Assembly: GCA_022601135.1 (NCBI GenBank)
Contig: JAHZJB010000008.1
Coordinates: 1-64,000 of the forward strand
Length of the DNA stretch: 64,000 nucleotides
Reading direction: 5' to 3'
From: Actinomycetes bacterium
GTDB taxonomy: Bacteria > Actinomycetota > Actinomycetes > Mycobacteriales > Mycobacteriaceae
The position numbers were made by a program, and so were the translations under genes. Positions 9,272-17,635 of this stretch are shown one piece after another. The stretch's first letter is position 1. Each line of letters opens with the position of its first letter. Below the pieces are notes generated by a model that was not told the DNA's origin, searched no databases, and saw only the letters and a list, made by a program, of their open reading frames with translations.

Positions 9272-10935
9272 CGCAGGTCAGCGTCGTCGGCTCGCACGGC
9301 CCAGGAGGCGAAACGCTCACCCTGCTCCCGCTGTTTCATGAAGTTGCGTACGACACGTTCGATGTAGTCGCCGAGTTCGCTGGAGCGGACCTTGTGCTGA
9401 CGCAGCTTGCGGCCGAATCCGCTGTCGAGGCCCAGGCTGCCGCCCAGGTGCACCTGGAAACCTTCCTCGGGCCCGTCACCCTCGTCCACCACCTGGCCCT
9501 TGAACCCGATATCGGCGACCTGGATCCGGGCACACGAGTTCGGGCATCCGTTGATGTTGATCGTGATCGGCACGTCGAGCTGTGCGTTGATGTCCTCCAG
9601 TCGCTGCTCCAGCTCCGGGACGAGCACCTGTGATCGCTTGCGGGTTTCGGCGAAGCTCAGCTTGCAGAACTCAATACCCGAGCAGGCCATCAAATTTCGC
9701 CGCCAGTGCGACGGAGTCGACGGCAGTCCCAGCGCATCCAGCCCGGCACGCAGCTCATCGAGATTCTTGTCGGGTACGTCGAGCACGATCAGCTTCTGGT
9801 AAGGGGTGAACCGGACCCTGTTGCTGCCCGCGGCCTCGGCGAGGTCGGCGACCTTCGACAGGATGGTGCCCGACACCCTCCCGGCGATCGGGGCGACCCC
9901 GACCGCGTTGAGACCGTTGCGCAGTTTCTGTACACCGACGTGGTCGATGGGCCGGGCCACCGGTTCCGGAGCCGGCCCATCGATGAGATCGCGGCCTAGG
10001 TATTCCTGTTCGAGAACCTGTCTGAACTTTTCGACGCCCCAGTCCTTGATCAGAAACTTGATTCGTGCCTTGGCCCGCAGCCGGCGGTAGCCGTAGTCGC
10101 GAAAGACGCTGACCACGCCTTCCCATACGTCGGGTACCTCGTCCAGCGGCACCCACGCGCCGACCCGCTGACCCAGCATCGGGTTCGTGGACAGACCGCC
10201 GCCCACCCAGAGGTCGAATCCCGGACCGTGCTCGGGGTGATCCACGCCGATGAACGAGACATCGTTGATCTCGTGTACGACGTCCTGCAGCCCGGAGATC
10301 GCGGTCTTGAATTTGCGCGGCAGGTTGGAGTACTCCGGCTTGCCGATGAACCGCCTGACGATCTCGTTCACTGCCGGGGTGCCGTCGATCACTTCATCCA
10401 GTGACTCGCCGGCCAGCGGCGAACCCAACACGACCCGGGGGCAGTCACCGCACGCCTCGGTGGTCTGCAAACCGACGTCGTCGAGGCGTCGCCAGATCTC
10501 GGGCATGTCCTCGACCCGAATCCAGTGGTACTGGACGTTCTGGCGGTCGGAGATGTCGGCGGTGTCCCGCGCGAACTCGGTCGAGATCTCACCCAGCGTT
10601 CGCAGCGCCGCCGTGCTGAGTGCACCGCCGTCGCTGCGGACGCGCAGCATGAAATAGGAGTCCTCGAGCATGTCGGTGTTCTCGTCGCCGGTCCAGGTTC
10701 CGTCATAGCCGGGCTTACGCTGCGTGTACAGGCCCCACCAGCGGAATCGGCCGCGTAGGTCACCCTTGTCGATGCTGTCGAAGCCCTTCTTGGCGTAGAT
10801 GTCCTCGATGCGGGCACGGACGTTGAGGGGGTTGTCTTCCTTCTTGGACTGCTCGTTGGCATTCAGCGGCTCGTGGTAGCCGAGCGCCCACTGGCCTTCG
10901 CCGCGGGGACGCTTGACAGGCTTTGCGGTGGTCAT
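9268..10935 (-). CDS. sirA: Ferredoxin-dependent sulfite reductase (siroheme, [4Fe-4S])
   Basis: A 555-residue nitrite/sulfite reductase-family enzyme that reduces sulfite to sulfide for cysteine synthesis. It is also called nirA. Two half-repeats are present. The cluster/siroheme cysteines are in LMACSGIEFCKLSF and in INGCPNSCARIQ. Tyr70 (WWGLYTQRK) and Cys162 (TTEACGDC) match the Tyr-Cys crosslinked pair described for M. tuberculosis SirA, which marks sulfite rather than nitrite specificity. The ATG at 10935 follows GAGGAG by 9 nt. That ribosome binding site lies inside a small hairpin (10944-10958) downstream of a poly-cysteine leader ORF. It is the first structural gene of the operon with cysH and che1. 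Confidence 0.96.
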   Translation of the reverse strand: MTTAKPVKRPRGEGQWALGYHEPLNANEQSKKEDNPLNVRARIEDIYAKKGFDSIDKGDLRGRFRWWGLYTQRKPGYDGTWTGDENTDMLEDSYFMLRVRSDGGALSTAALRTLGEISTEFARDTADISDRQNVQYHWIRVEDMPEIWRRLDDVGLQTTEACGDCPRVVLGSPLAGESLDEVIDGTPAVNEIVRRFIGKPEYSNLPRKFKTAISGLQDVVHEINDVSFIGVDHPEHGPGFDLWVGGGLSTNPMLGQRVGAWVPLDEVPDVWEGVVSVFRDYGYRRLRAKARIKFLIKDWGVEKFRQVLEQEYLGRDLIDGPAPEPVARPIDHVGVQKLRNGLNAVGVAPIAGRVSGTILSKVADLAEAAGSNRVRFTPYQKLIVLDVPDKNLDELRAGLDALGLPSTPSHWRRNLMACSGIEFCKLSFAETRKRSQVLVPELEQRLEDINAQLDVPITININGCPNSCARIQVADIGFKGQVVDEGDGPEEGFQVHLGGSLGLDSGFGRKLRQHKVRSSELGDYIERVVRNFMKQREQGERFASWAVRADDADLR

Positions 10936-10943
10936 CGGCGGGT

Positions 10944-10958
10944 GCTCCTCATCGGAGC
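10944..10958 (-). promoter_or_regulatory. Hairpin sequestering the sirA ribosome binding site
   Basis: On the minus strand GCTCC-GATGA-GGAGC forms a perfect 5-bp stem with a 5-nt loop. The 3' arm contains the GGAG of the sirA Shine-Dalgarno, 9 nt before the ATG. This would lower sirA translation unless opened. It is a plausible control point for the upstream poly-cysteine leader. Confidence 0.55.
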
Positions 10959-11054
10959 CGGCGTTCAGATCGCGCGTTATTACCGGTGGCTGATCCGGTG
11001 GCGCAGATCCGGCTGCCGGCTGAAATAGTGCGGGCGGTTTCCGAAACTACGTTC
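10959..11054 (-). promoter_or_regulatory. sirA operon leader between the uORF and the RBS hairpin
   Basis: This is a 96-nt untranslated leader between the poly-cysteine stop codon and the hairpin over the sirA Shine-Dalgarno. It contains GGAAACC and repeated CCGGAT segments that could pair in alternative ways. No intrinsic terminator with a U-run is visible, which favours translational rather than transcriptional control. Confidence 0.4.
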
Positions 11055-11108
11055 TCAAGCCAGACAGCAACAGCTGCAAACGCGCTTGAAGTCGACATGA
11101 CGGCGCAC
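11055..11108 (-). CDS. Poly-cysteine leader peptide, cysteine-responsive attenuator of the sirA operon
   Basis: A 17-codon frame starting GTG and encoding VRRHVDFKRVCSCCCLA, 119 nt upstream of sirA. Four of its last seven codons are Cys. It matches the poly-cysteine short ORFs reported in mycobacteria (Canestrari and colleagues, 2020) as leaderless, cysteine-responsive attenuators of sulfur-assimilation operons. A TAGCGCT element ending 4 nt before the GTG is a weak -10. The model predicts that scarce Cys-tRNA stalls ribosomes here and changes access to the sirA ribosome binding site. That site is sequestered in a hairpin in this sequence. Confidence 0.8.
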   Translation of the reverse strand: MRRHVDFKRVCSCCCLA

Positions 11109-11242
11109 TACCAGCGCTACCCGGCGGGGAAGGCGGTGGGCTGCGGTCACGGCCCCAATTGTGCCACGAAGACCGGCACCTGCCCTAACCGGTCGAGATT
11201 TGGGCGCGCGAGGCGGAGAGTCCGCTCTGGGAGACTGGTGGG

Positions 11243-12463
11243 GTGACGGTCCGGGCGGAGGTGACAACCGAGACGACAACCGAGACGACAACCGAGACGA
11301 CATTGCCCCGGCTGTCCGCCGGGATCGGTGGCCCGGCGCGCCCTTTCGGGGTCTATGTTCACGTACCGTTCTGCGCGACGCGGTGTGGATACTGCGACTT
11401 CAACACCTACACCCCGAGGGAATTGGGCGGTGACAGCACCCTCGCGGGCTGGATCGCCTCGTTGCGGCAGGAACTTCAACTGGCGGCGACGCACCTCGGG
11501 GTTCCACCGCAGGTGCAGACCGTGTTCATCGGCGGCGGAACCCCCTCGCTGCTGGGCGCCGTCGGGCTGGCATCGGTACTCGACGCGGTCCGCGACCATT
11601 TCGTCGTGGACTCGGACGCGGAGATCACCACGGAGGCCAACCCGGAATCGACGTCGCCGGAATTCTTCACCCTGCTGCGCACTGCCGGGTTCACCCGGGT
11701 GTCGCTGGGCATGCAGTCGACGGCGCCGCATGTGCTCTCGGTGCTGGAGCGAGCGCATTCGCCCGGCCGGGCGGTCGACGCCGCGCGGGAAGCCAGGGGC
11801 GCGGGCTTCGAGCGGGTCAGCATCGACCTCATCTACGGCACACCCGGGGAGACCGACGAGGACCTGTTGCGCTCGATCGACGCCGCCCTCGACGCCGGCG
11901 TCGATCACCTCTCGGCCTACGCCTTGACCCTGGAGGACGGCACGGCGTTGGCCCGGCGGGTGCGGCGCGGTGAAGTACCTGCCCCCGACGACGACATACT
12001 GGCCCGACGATACGAACTGCTCGACCGTCGGCTCGCCGCTGCCGGCTTGGACTGGTACGAGGTGTCGAACTGGGCTCGGCCGGGCGGGCAGTGCCGGCAC
12101 AACCTCGGCTACTGGGACGGCGGACAATGGTGGGGTGCGGGCCCTGGCGCACATGGGTACGTCGACTCCATCCGATGGTGGAACGTCAAGCACCCCAACG
12201 CTTATGCCCACGCCCTGGCGGACGGCTCACTGCCGGTCGCCGGCTTCGAAACGCTGGACGCCCAGACATCGCATACCGAAGACGTGATGCTGCGGGTGCG
12301 GCTGCGCTCAGGCCTGCCGGTGGCGGTGTTGTCTCCGGCGGAACGCGACCGGGCGGCCGACGCGGTCGATTCCGGGTTGCTGTGTCGCAGCGGTCAGAAG
12401 CTGGTGCTGACAGACCGCGGTCGGCTACTCGCCGATGCCGTGGTGCGCGATCTGCTGGGCTGA
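11243..12463 (+). CDS. hemW: Radical SAM heme chaperone HemW (HemN-like)
   Basis: A 406-residue radical SAM protein. The CxxxCxxC cluster motif is at Cys44, Cys48 and Cys51 (FCATRCGYC), followed by FIGGGTPSLL, the ITTEANPES strand and IDLIYGTPGETDEDL. The motif CRHNLGYWDGGQWWGAGPGAHG is typical of HemW, which transfers heme, rather than coproporphyrinogen dehydrogenase HemN. Annotations in mycobacteria often say hemN. The N-terminus has an unusual low-complexity TTET repeat coded by three exact 12-bp copies. The GTG at 11243 has GAGACT six bases upstream, so it may be leaderless. It is divergent from the sirA operon. Confidence 0.9.
   Translation: MTVRAEVTTETTTETTTETTLPRLSAGIGGPARPFGVYVHVPFCATRCGYCDFNTYTPRELGGDSTLAGWIASLRQELQLAATHLGVPPQVQTVFIGGGTPSLLGAVGLASVLDAVRDHFVVDSDAEITTEANPESTSPEFFTLLRTAGFTRVSLGMQSTAPHVLSVLERAHSPGRAVDAAREARGAGFERVSIDLIYGTPGETDEDLLRSIDAALDAGVDHLSAYALTLEDGTALARRVRRGEVPAPDDDILARRYELLDRRLAAAGLDWYEVSNWARPGGQCRHNLGYWDGGQWWGAGPGAHGYVDSIRWWNVKHPNAYAHALADGSLPVAGFETLDAQTSHTEDVMLRVRLRSGLPVAVLSPAERDRAADAVDSGLLCRSGQKLVLTDRGRLLADAVVRDLLG
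11264..11299 (+). repeat. Three exact 12-bp tandem repeats in hemW
   Basis: The unit ACAACCGAGACG occurs three times in perfect tandem inside the first 20 codons of hemW and encodes TTET units. The length is a multiple of three, so copy-number change would not shift the frame. Confidence 0.95.
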
Positions 12464-12468
12464 GGCGC

Positions 12469-13341
12469 CTACAGCAGCGCTGCCGCCAGCCGGCGCCACT
12501 GCTCCCGCGGGAACTCCCGGGGGTCGGCTGTGATCACCTGGACACAGACGTGGTCAGCGCCCGCCGACCGGTGTTCCTCGACGCGGCGCCGCACAGCCTC
12601 TTCGTCACCCCAGGCGATGATTCCGTCGAACAGCCGGTCGCTGACCGAGCTGAGATCATCCTCGGTGAAGCCCGACCTCAGCAGGTTGTTGGCATAGTTG
12701 GGAAGCCCGAGATAGGACCGCAACCATTCGGTTCCGACGGCACGTGCTTCGTCGCGGCCGTCGGCGAGCAGAACGGCCTGTTCGGGCAGCAGCAGCGGAC
12801 CCTCGCCGAGTATTTCTCGGGCGCGGCCGGTGTGCTCCGGGGTGGTCAGGTACGGGTGTGCGCCGCGGGCGCGGGCGGCCGAGAGCTCCAACATCTTTGG
12901 TCCGAGGGCGGCCAGCACACGGTTGGCCGGTGGAACCGGCCGGGGCGTGGCGTCGATCTCGTCGAGAAAGGCCCTCGTGGCGGCCAGCGGCTTCCGATAG
13001 CGGCCGGGTTCTTTCGAATCGATCAGCCGCGCGTGGCTCACCCCGATGCCGAGCAGGAAACGTTCGCCGTGGGTCTCGGTGAGACTGGCGTAGCGTGCTG
13101 CCACCTCCGACGGCTCGTGCATCCACAGGTTGAGGACTCCGGTGGCGATGACCGTGCGGGTGGTCGCGGTCAGCAAGTTATCGGCCGAGTCGAAGACCGG
13201 GCCGCCGACATCGGGAATCCAGAGCGCGGTGAAACCCAGGTCGTCGAGTTCGGCCGCGGCCTCGGCCGCCTCGACCTGGTTGCCGTACCGCAACTGAGAA
13301 CTCCACAGGCCAACACCCGATAGCTGCATGCCTCCACTCAT
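12469..13341 (-). CDS. LLM-class F420-dependent oxidoreductase
   Basis: A 290-residue luciferase-like monooxygenase-fold protein. Recognisable parts are AAAELDDLGFTALWIPDVGGPVFD, TRTVIATGVLNLWMHEP, ERFLLGIGVSHARLID, and the late GDEEAVRRRVEEHRSAGADHVCVQV. This pattern fits the F420-dependent subfamily common in mycobacteria (TIGR03620-type). The substrate cannot be told from sequence. It is convergent with hemW (5-nt gap) and divergent from the NTF2-like gene, whose leaderless start lies only 34 nt away. The ATG at 13341 is chosen; a second ATG four codons later lies directly behind GGAGG but is too close to use it. Confidence 0.85.
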   Translation of the reverse strand: MSGGMQLSGVGLWSSQLRYGNQVEAAEAAAELDDLGFTALWIPDVGGPVFDSADNLLTATTRTVIATGVLNLWMHEPSEVAARYASLTETHGERFLLGIGVSHARLIDSKEPGRYRKPLAATRAFLDEIDATPRPVPPANRVLAALGPKMLELSAARARGAHPYLTTPEHTGRAREILGEGPLLLPEQAVLLADGRDEARAVGTEWLRSYLGLPNYANNLLRSGFTEDDLSSVSDRLFDGIIAWGDEEAVRRRVEEHRSAGADHVCVQVITADPREFPREQWRRLAAALL

Positions 13342-13363
13342 ACCTTGCCCCCGGCCCGGGCGC

Positions 13364-13369
13364 TACGGT
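13364..13369 (+). promoter_or_regulatory. -10 box, leaderless promoter
   Basis: TACGGT, a 6-nt spacer, then the ATG at 13376. Confidence 0.6.
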
Positions 13370-13375
13370 CGGTGA

Positions 13376-13732
13376 ATGACATTCGATCCAGTCGCCGTCG
13401 GACGCGCATTTTCGGAGCATCGTTTCGATGACGCGTTGGACCACCTGGCCGCGGACGTGAGGTGGACGATCGTTGGCTACCCGGCCCTGGTGGGTGCGGA
13501 CGCGGTGCGGCGGACCTGTCGCAACACCCTGGAAAGCCTGGAGGGCACGTCGATGACGTTCGATCGCTGTGTGACCACGGCGGGTAGTGACGCCGTTGCG
13601 GTGGACACCGTCGTCCGTTATGTCCGGCCAGACGGGGTCACCCTGGTCGCCGGCACCGCGATCTACGAATACGACGGCGACAAGATCACCGCGATCACCT
13701 CTCACGCCGTCGAGGTCGACTCGCTGCGGTAA
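13376..13732 (+). CDS. NTF2/SnoaL-like small alpha+beta protein
   Basis: A 118-residue single-domain protein with the NTF2-like cone pattern. An N-terminal helix (VGRAFSEHRFDDALDHL) is followed by DVRWTIVGYPALVGADAVRRTC, then four strands including GTAIYEYDGDKITAITSHAVEVD. Such domains bind small hydrophobic ligands or act as isomerases/hydrolases. No catalytic assignment is possible here. It is an isolated gene with a leaderless promoter, between the divergent LLM oxidoreductase and a convergent secreted protein gene. Confidence 0.75.
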   Translation: MTFDPVAVGRAFSEHRFDDALDHLAADVRWTIVGYPALVGADAVRRTCRNTLESLEGTSMTFDRCVTTAGSDAVAVDTVVRYVRPDGVTLVAGTAIYEYDGDKITAITSHAVEVDSLR

Positions 13733-13749
13733 ACCTCGCCGAGCCGAAG

Positions 13750-14364
13750 TTACTCAGCAGGAGCGGGAGGCGCCTCGGCCGCTCCCGGGGGAACGCCCGG
13801 AGGAAGTGGCGGTGCCTCCGCGGCTGCCGGGGGAACCCCCGGAGGAAGTGGCGGTGCCTCCGCGGCCGCAGGGGGAGGTAAGACGTCTGCGGGCAAGGAT
13901 GGCGGCGGCGGCCCCATCTTGCTCAAAGTGAACGGGTTAGCGATGGTGGCGGCCTCGTCGTCGCAAATCCCGGGGTCGTTGAAGGAGCGCTGCCCGGTGT
14001 TCTCCACGGCGTCCCACGAGTAGTTGACCCGGAAGTCGTGTTCGGTGCCGTCCTCGCATTCAATGGCATTGGGGACAACGACGAACATGATCCACGAGCC
14101 GACTTGCCAGTGGGCGTTCCCGCTCCAGTTGGGGTTCGCCTGCGCAACATCGTCGGCGGCGTACTCGGTGACCCGGATGCACTGCGGCGCGTCGTCTGCG
14201 CACGGGGTGGCGGTCCAGATGCGTTTTCCGACAGATTTTCCCTCGAACTCGTAGGTACCGACCGCGTTCTGCGTGATCTCGTCCGTGGCGAACGCTGGGC
14301 CGGCCAGCCCGACCGCGGCAAGACTCGCCGCGACCGCCGCCGATGCGATTGGGGTGGGCCGCAT
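13750..14364 (-). CDS. Secreted protein with proline/alanine repeat tail
   Basis: A 204-residue exported protein. A signal peptide (residues 1-26, MRPTPIASAAVAASL.. ending AFATDE) is followed by a beta-rich domain with four cysteines (ATPCADDAPQC, IECEDG, GICDDEA). The tail repeats AAAEAPPLPPGVPP about two and a half times. The globular part resembles small secreted mycobacterial proteins of unknown function. The tail could span the cell wall. The ATG at 14364 is preceded by an excellent GAGGAGG, which rules out the longer in-frame extension. It is divergent from hrcA. No role is assigned. Confidence 0.8.
   Translation of the reverse strand: MRPTPIASAAVAASLAAVGLAGPAFATDEITQNAVGTYEFEGKSVGKRIWTATPCADDAPQCIRVTEYAADDVAQANPNWSGNAHWQVGSWIMFVVVPNAIECEDGTEHDFRVNYSWDAVENTGQRSFNDPGICDDEAATIANPFTLSKMGPPPPSLPADVLPPPAAAEAPPLPPGVPPAAAEAPPLPPGVPPGAAEAPPAPAE
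13772..13877 (-). repeat. 42-bp tandem repeats coding the Pro/Ala-rich tail
   Basis: Two near-identical 42-bp units (13772-13813 and 13814-13855) and a partial third encode AAAEAPPLPPGVPP repeats in the secreted protein. Confidence 0.85.
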
Positions 14365-14511
14365 GCTCCTCCTCGGTGTTGACGTTTCGCGACACGCAGT
14401 ATGCACGACGAGCGAGTGCCGACGTGCCACATTGGGCGGGGCGCCCGCCACCACCCGGCATTGGTCGCTGTGGCGCGCCGGTTAGCGTCCGGCGTCCGGC
14501 GCTGATCACCG

Positions 14512-14517
14512 TAAACT
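14512..14517 (+). promoter_or_regulatory. Candidate -10 box for hrcA
   Basis: TAAACT lies 33 nt before the hrcA GTG. No convincing CIRCE operator (TTAGCACTC-N9-GAGTGCTAA) was found between 14365 and 14551, only the loose half TTAGC at 14482. Confidence 0.4.
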
Positions 14518-14550
14518 GAACCGTGACCCGACGGGAAAGGCAGATGCACA

Positions 14551-15582
14551 GTGGGTAACGCTGACGATCGTCGATTCGAGGTGTTGCGTGCCATCGTTGC
14601 CGACTTCGTCGCGACCAAGGAGCCCATCGGTTCAAAGTCGATTGTCGAACGCCACCACCTCGGTGTATCGAGTGCGACCGTGCGTAACGACATGGCGGTC
14701 TTGGAGGCAGAGGGCTACATCGCCCAGCCGCACACCAGCTCAGGCCGGGTACCCACGGAGAAGGGCTACCGAGAGTTCGTCGATCGGCTCGACAACGTCA
14801 AACCCATGTCGAGTGCCGAGCGGCGGGCGATCCTGAGCTTTCTGGAGAACGGCGTCGATCTCGACGACGTGCTTCGCCGTGCCGTGCGACTGCTCGCCCA
14901 ACTGACCCGTCAGGTTGCGATTGTGCAGTATCCGACGCTGTCGACGTCGTCGGTGCGGCGTCTGGAGGTGGTGGCGCTGACGCCGGCGCGGTTGCTGTTG
15001 GTGGTGATCACCGACTCCGGTCGTGTCGACCAGCGCATCGTGGAATTGGGCGACGGCATCGACGACGGCCAGCTTGCCCGGCTGCGTGACCTGCTCGGGC
15101 AGGCGCTGGAGGGTAAGCCACTGGCCGCCGCATCCGCTGCGGTTGCCGAACTGGCAACACACCTCAGTGGACAGGACGGCCTCAGTGACGCGGTCGGCAG
15201 GTCGGCGACCGTGCTGGTGGAGTCGCTAGTCGAACACAGCGAGGAGAGATTGCTGCTGGGCGGTACGGCCAACCTGACACGGAATACCGCTGATTTCGGT
15301 GGCTCGCTACGCTCAGTGCTCGAGGCGCTCGAAGAGCAGGTTGTGGTGCTGCGACTGCTCGCCGCCCAACAAGAAGCGGGCAAGGTGACCGTGCGTATCG
15401 GTCACGAGACGGAAGCCGAACAGATGGCGGGCACCTCGGTGGTCAGTACCGCCTACGGCAGTTCGGGCAAGGTGTTCGGCGGCATGGGTGTGGTAGGTCC
15501 CACACGGATGGACTATCCGGGAACTATCACGAATGTCGCCGCGGTTGCTCTCTATATTGGCGAGGTCTTAGGTAGCCGTTGA
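14551..15582 (+). CDS. hrcA: Heat-inducible transcription repressor HrcA
   Basis: A 343-residue repressor of heat-shock (groE/dnaJ-type) genes that binds CIRCE elements. The N-terminal winged helix ([44 protein letters not shown]) is followed by the [14 protein letters not shown] signature. A GAF-like domain comes next, ending with the family-specific [29 protein letters not shown]. The start is GTG at 14551. It is directly upstream of dnaJ2 in the same direction (gap 44 nt), as in other mycobacteria, where the repressor is co-transcribed with its co-chaperone target. Confidence 0.96.
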   Translation: MGNADDRRFEVLRAIVADFVATKEPIGSKSIVERHHLGVSSATVRNDMAVLEAEGYIAQPHTSSGRVPTEKGYREFVDRLDNVKPMSSAERRAILSFLENGVDLDDVLRRAVRLLAQLTRQVAIVQYPTLSTSSVRRLEVVALTPARLLLVVITDSGRVDQRIVELGDGIDDGQLARLRDLLGQALEGKPLAAASAAVAELATHLSGQDGLSDAVGRSATVLVESLVEHSEERLLLGGTANLTRNTADFGGSLRSVLEALEEQVVVLRLLAAQQEAGKVTVRIGHETEAEQMAGTSVVSTAYGSSGKVFGGMGVVGPTRMDYPGTITNVAAVALYIGEVLGSR

Positions 15583-15626
15583 TCCAGGCCGGTTTCGGGC
15601 CGATCAATAGGTGGGAAAGGTTGAGC

Positions 15627-16775
15627 GTGGCACGCGACTATTACGGGATGCTCGGTTTGAGCACGGGTGCGAGTGACTCGGAGATCAAGCGCGCTTATCG
15701 CAAGCTCGCCCGCGAGCTGCACCCGGACGTGAATCCCGACGAGGGGGCGCAGACCCGCTTCAAGGAGATCAGCGTCGCCTACGAGGTGCTCAGTGACCCG
15801 GACAAGCGCCGCATCGTCGACATGGGCGGCGATCCGATGGAGTCGATGGGCGCCGGGGGCGGCGGTGGCTTCGCCGGGTTCGGCGGGCTGGGCGACGTGT
15901 TCGAGGCGTTTTTCGGTGGTGGAACCACCTCGCGCGGGCCCGCTGGCCGGGTCCGGCCCGGGTCCGATTCGCTGCTGAGAATGCGGCTGGATCTGGCCGA
16001 GTGCGCGACGGGGGCGACCAAGCAGGTGACCGTCGACACCGCCGTGTTGTGCGACCTGTGCCAGGGCAAGGGCACCCACGGAAACTCGACGCCGGCGACG
16101 TGCGACACCTGCGGTGGGCGTGGCGAGATCCAGGCCGTGCAGCGTTCACTGCTCGGCCAGGTGATGACGTCGCGGCCCTGCCCGGTGTGCGGCGGCGCCG
16201 GGGAGGTCATCCCGGATCCGTGCAACCGGTGCGCGGGCGACGGCCGGGTGCGCTCACGTCGTGAGGTCAGCGTCAAGATTCCCGCCGGGGTGGCCGACGG
16301 CATGCGGGTGCGGCTGGCCGCCCAAGGCGAGGTCGGTCCCGGCGGCGGGCCCGCGGGCGATCTGTACGTTGAGGTGCACGAGACGCCGCACGACGTCTTC
16401 GTTCGCGAGGGCGACGATCTGCACTGCACCATCTCGGTGCCGATGGTCGACGCCGCCCTGGGCACCACCGTCACCGTCGACGCGATCCTCGACGGGCCGA
16501 TAGACATAACCATCGGCGCGGGGACGCAACCCGGATCGATCAACACTCTTCGTGGTCACGGCATGCCCCACTTGCGTTCCGGGGTGCGCGGTGACCTGCA
16601 CGCACACGTCGAGGTGGTGGTGCCCGCGCGGCTGGACCACGAGGACATCGAGTTACTGCGGGCTTTCAAGGAGCGCACCAAGGGCGCCGCCGAGGTGCGC
16701 ACCGCGCGCTCCAACAACAGTTCGCCCGGCGGTGGTCTGTTCAATCGGCTGCGCGAAACGTTCACCGGTCGCTAG
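15627..16775 (+). CDS. dnaJ2: Chaperone protein DnaJ (DnaJ2)
   Basis: A 382-residue type I J-protein that stimulates DnaK ATPase. The J-domain has HPD at residues 32-34, followed by a Gly/Phe-rich linker ([22 protein letters not shown]). Four zinc-binding CxxCxGxG motifs follow ([32 protein letters not shown]), then the C-terminal substrate-binding domains. The GTG at 15627 follows GGGAAAGG, so the in-frame upstream extension is not used. It forms an operon with hrcA upstream and rsmE 4 nt downstream. Confidence 0.97.
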   Translation: MARDYYGMLGLSTGASDSEIKRAYRKLARELHPDVNPDEGAQTRFKEISVAYEVLSDPDKRRIVDMGGDPMESMGAGGGGGFAGFGGLGDVFEAFFGGGTTSRGPAGRVRPGSDSLLRMRLDLAECATGATKQVTVDTAVLCDLCQGKGTHGNSTPATCDTCGGRGEIQAVQRSLLGQVMTSRPCPVCGGAGEVIPDPCNRCAGDGRVRSRREVSVKIPAGVADGMRVRLAAQGEVGPGGGPAGDLYVEVHETPHDVFVREGDDLHCTISVPMVDAALGTTVTVDAILDGPIDITIGAGTQPGSINTLRGHGMPHLRSGVRGDLHAHVEVVVPARLDHEDIELLRAFKERTKGAAEVRTARSNNSSPGGGLFNRLRETFTGR

Positions 16776-16779
16776 TGCC

Positions 16780-17529
16780 GTGAGCCGGGGGCTGTTGTAC
16801 GTTGACGCGCTGCCTGCGGTGGGTGGCCTCGCGGTCGTCGACGGCGACGAGGGTTTCCATGCGGCCAACGTTCGCCGCACTCGGTGCGGGGAGCAGGTCG
16901 ACCTCGGCGACGGTGCGGGAACCGTGGCGCATTGTGTCGTCGAGGACGTCGCAAAGGGTCGGCTGTCAGCCCGCGTGCACGGCCTTCACCGGGTGGAACG
17001 CCCCACGCCGACCGTGACCGTCGTGCAGGCGCTGCCGAAATCGGAGCGCTCGGAACTGGCCGTCGAGTTGGCCACGGAGGTGGGTGCAGACGCTTTCGTC
17101 GCCTGGCAGGCGTCGCGCTGCGTGGCGCGCTGGGTCGGACCCGAGAAGGTGGACAAGGGGCTGCGCCGCTGGAAAGCGGTGGTGCGGTCCGCGGCCCGCC
17201 AGTCGAGGCGGCCCTACGTCCCCACCGTCGACGGGGTGGTGTCGACGGCCGAGCTCGTCGACTCGGTGCGTGGCGCGCGGCCCCGCACGGTGCTGGTACT
17301 GCATGAGTCGGCGACTCGGCCGCTGGCCGACCTGCACACCGCAGCGGCTGAGTCTCATGCGCTGACCCTCGTGGTCGGGCCGGAGGGTGGGATCCCCGAG
17401 GATGAGCTTTCAGCGCTGACCGATGCCGGGGCCGTCGCGGTTCGGTTGGGTCCGACTGTGCTGCGGACGTCGACGGCTGCGGCCGTGGCGCTGGGCGCGC
17501 TCGGGGTGCTGACTCCGAGGTGGCGGTGA
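16780..17529 (+). CDS. rsmE: 16S rRNA (uracil1498-N3)-methyltransferase RsmE
   Basis: A 249-residue SPOUT methyltransferase modifying U1498 of 16S rRNA. Family features include [19 protein letters not shown] at the N-terminal PUA-like domain. [38 protein letters not shown] follows, and the knot region [19 protein letters not shown] then [19 protein letters not shown] completes the fold. GTG at 16780 lies 4 nt after the dnaJ2 stop. A GC-rich hairpin follows its stop directly, marking the end of the hrcA-dnaJ2-rsmE operon. Confidence 0.95.
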   Translation: MSRGLLYVDALPAVGGLAVVDGDEGFHAANVRRTRCGEQVDLGDGAGTVAHCVVEDVAKGRLSARVHGLHRVERPTPTVTVVQALPKSERSELAVELATEVGADAFVAWQASRCVARWVGPEKVDKGLRRWKAVVRSAARQSRRPYVPTVDGVVSTAELVDSVRGARPRTVLVLHESATRPLADLHTAAAESHALTLVVGPEGGIPEDELSALTDAGAVAVRLGPTVLRTSTAAAVALGALGVLTPRWR

Positions 17530-17553
17530 CCGCATCCCCCGGCGGGGGTGCGG
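17530..17553 (+). terminator. GC-rich hairpin after rsmE
   Basis: A ten-base-pair stem (CCGCATCCCC pairing with GGGGTGCGG and neighbours) begins right after the rsmE stop. There is no U-run, as is usual for mycobacterial intrinsic terminators. Confidence 0.6.
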
Positions 17554-17556
17554 CGC

Positions 17557-17562
17557 TAGACT
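17557..17562 (+). promoter_or_regulatory. -10 box for the phoH operon
   Basis: TAGACT just after the rsmE hairpin would start transcription near 17570, giving phoH a leader of about 65 nt. Confidence 0.5.
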
Positions 17563-17635
17563 TATTTGTTGGTCGGAGCACCCCGGTCGGAAAACGATTC
17601 GGTCGAAACACCAGGAAGCAGGCAGAAAACCACAC

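Noticed and set aside
14482..14506. Possible CIRCE operator (TTAGC...) upstream of hrcA
   Set aside because: Only loose half-matches; the second half does not resemble GAGTGCTAA. Not enough to call an operator.
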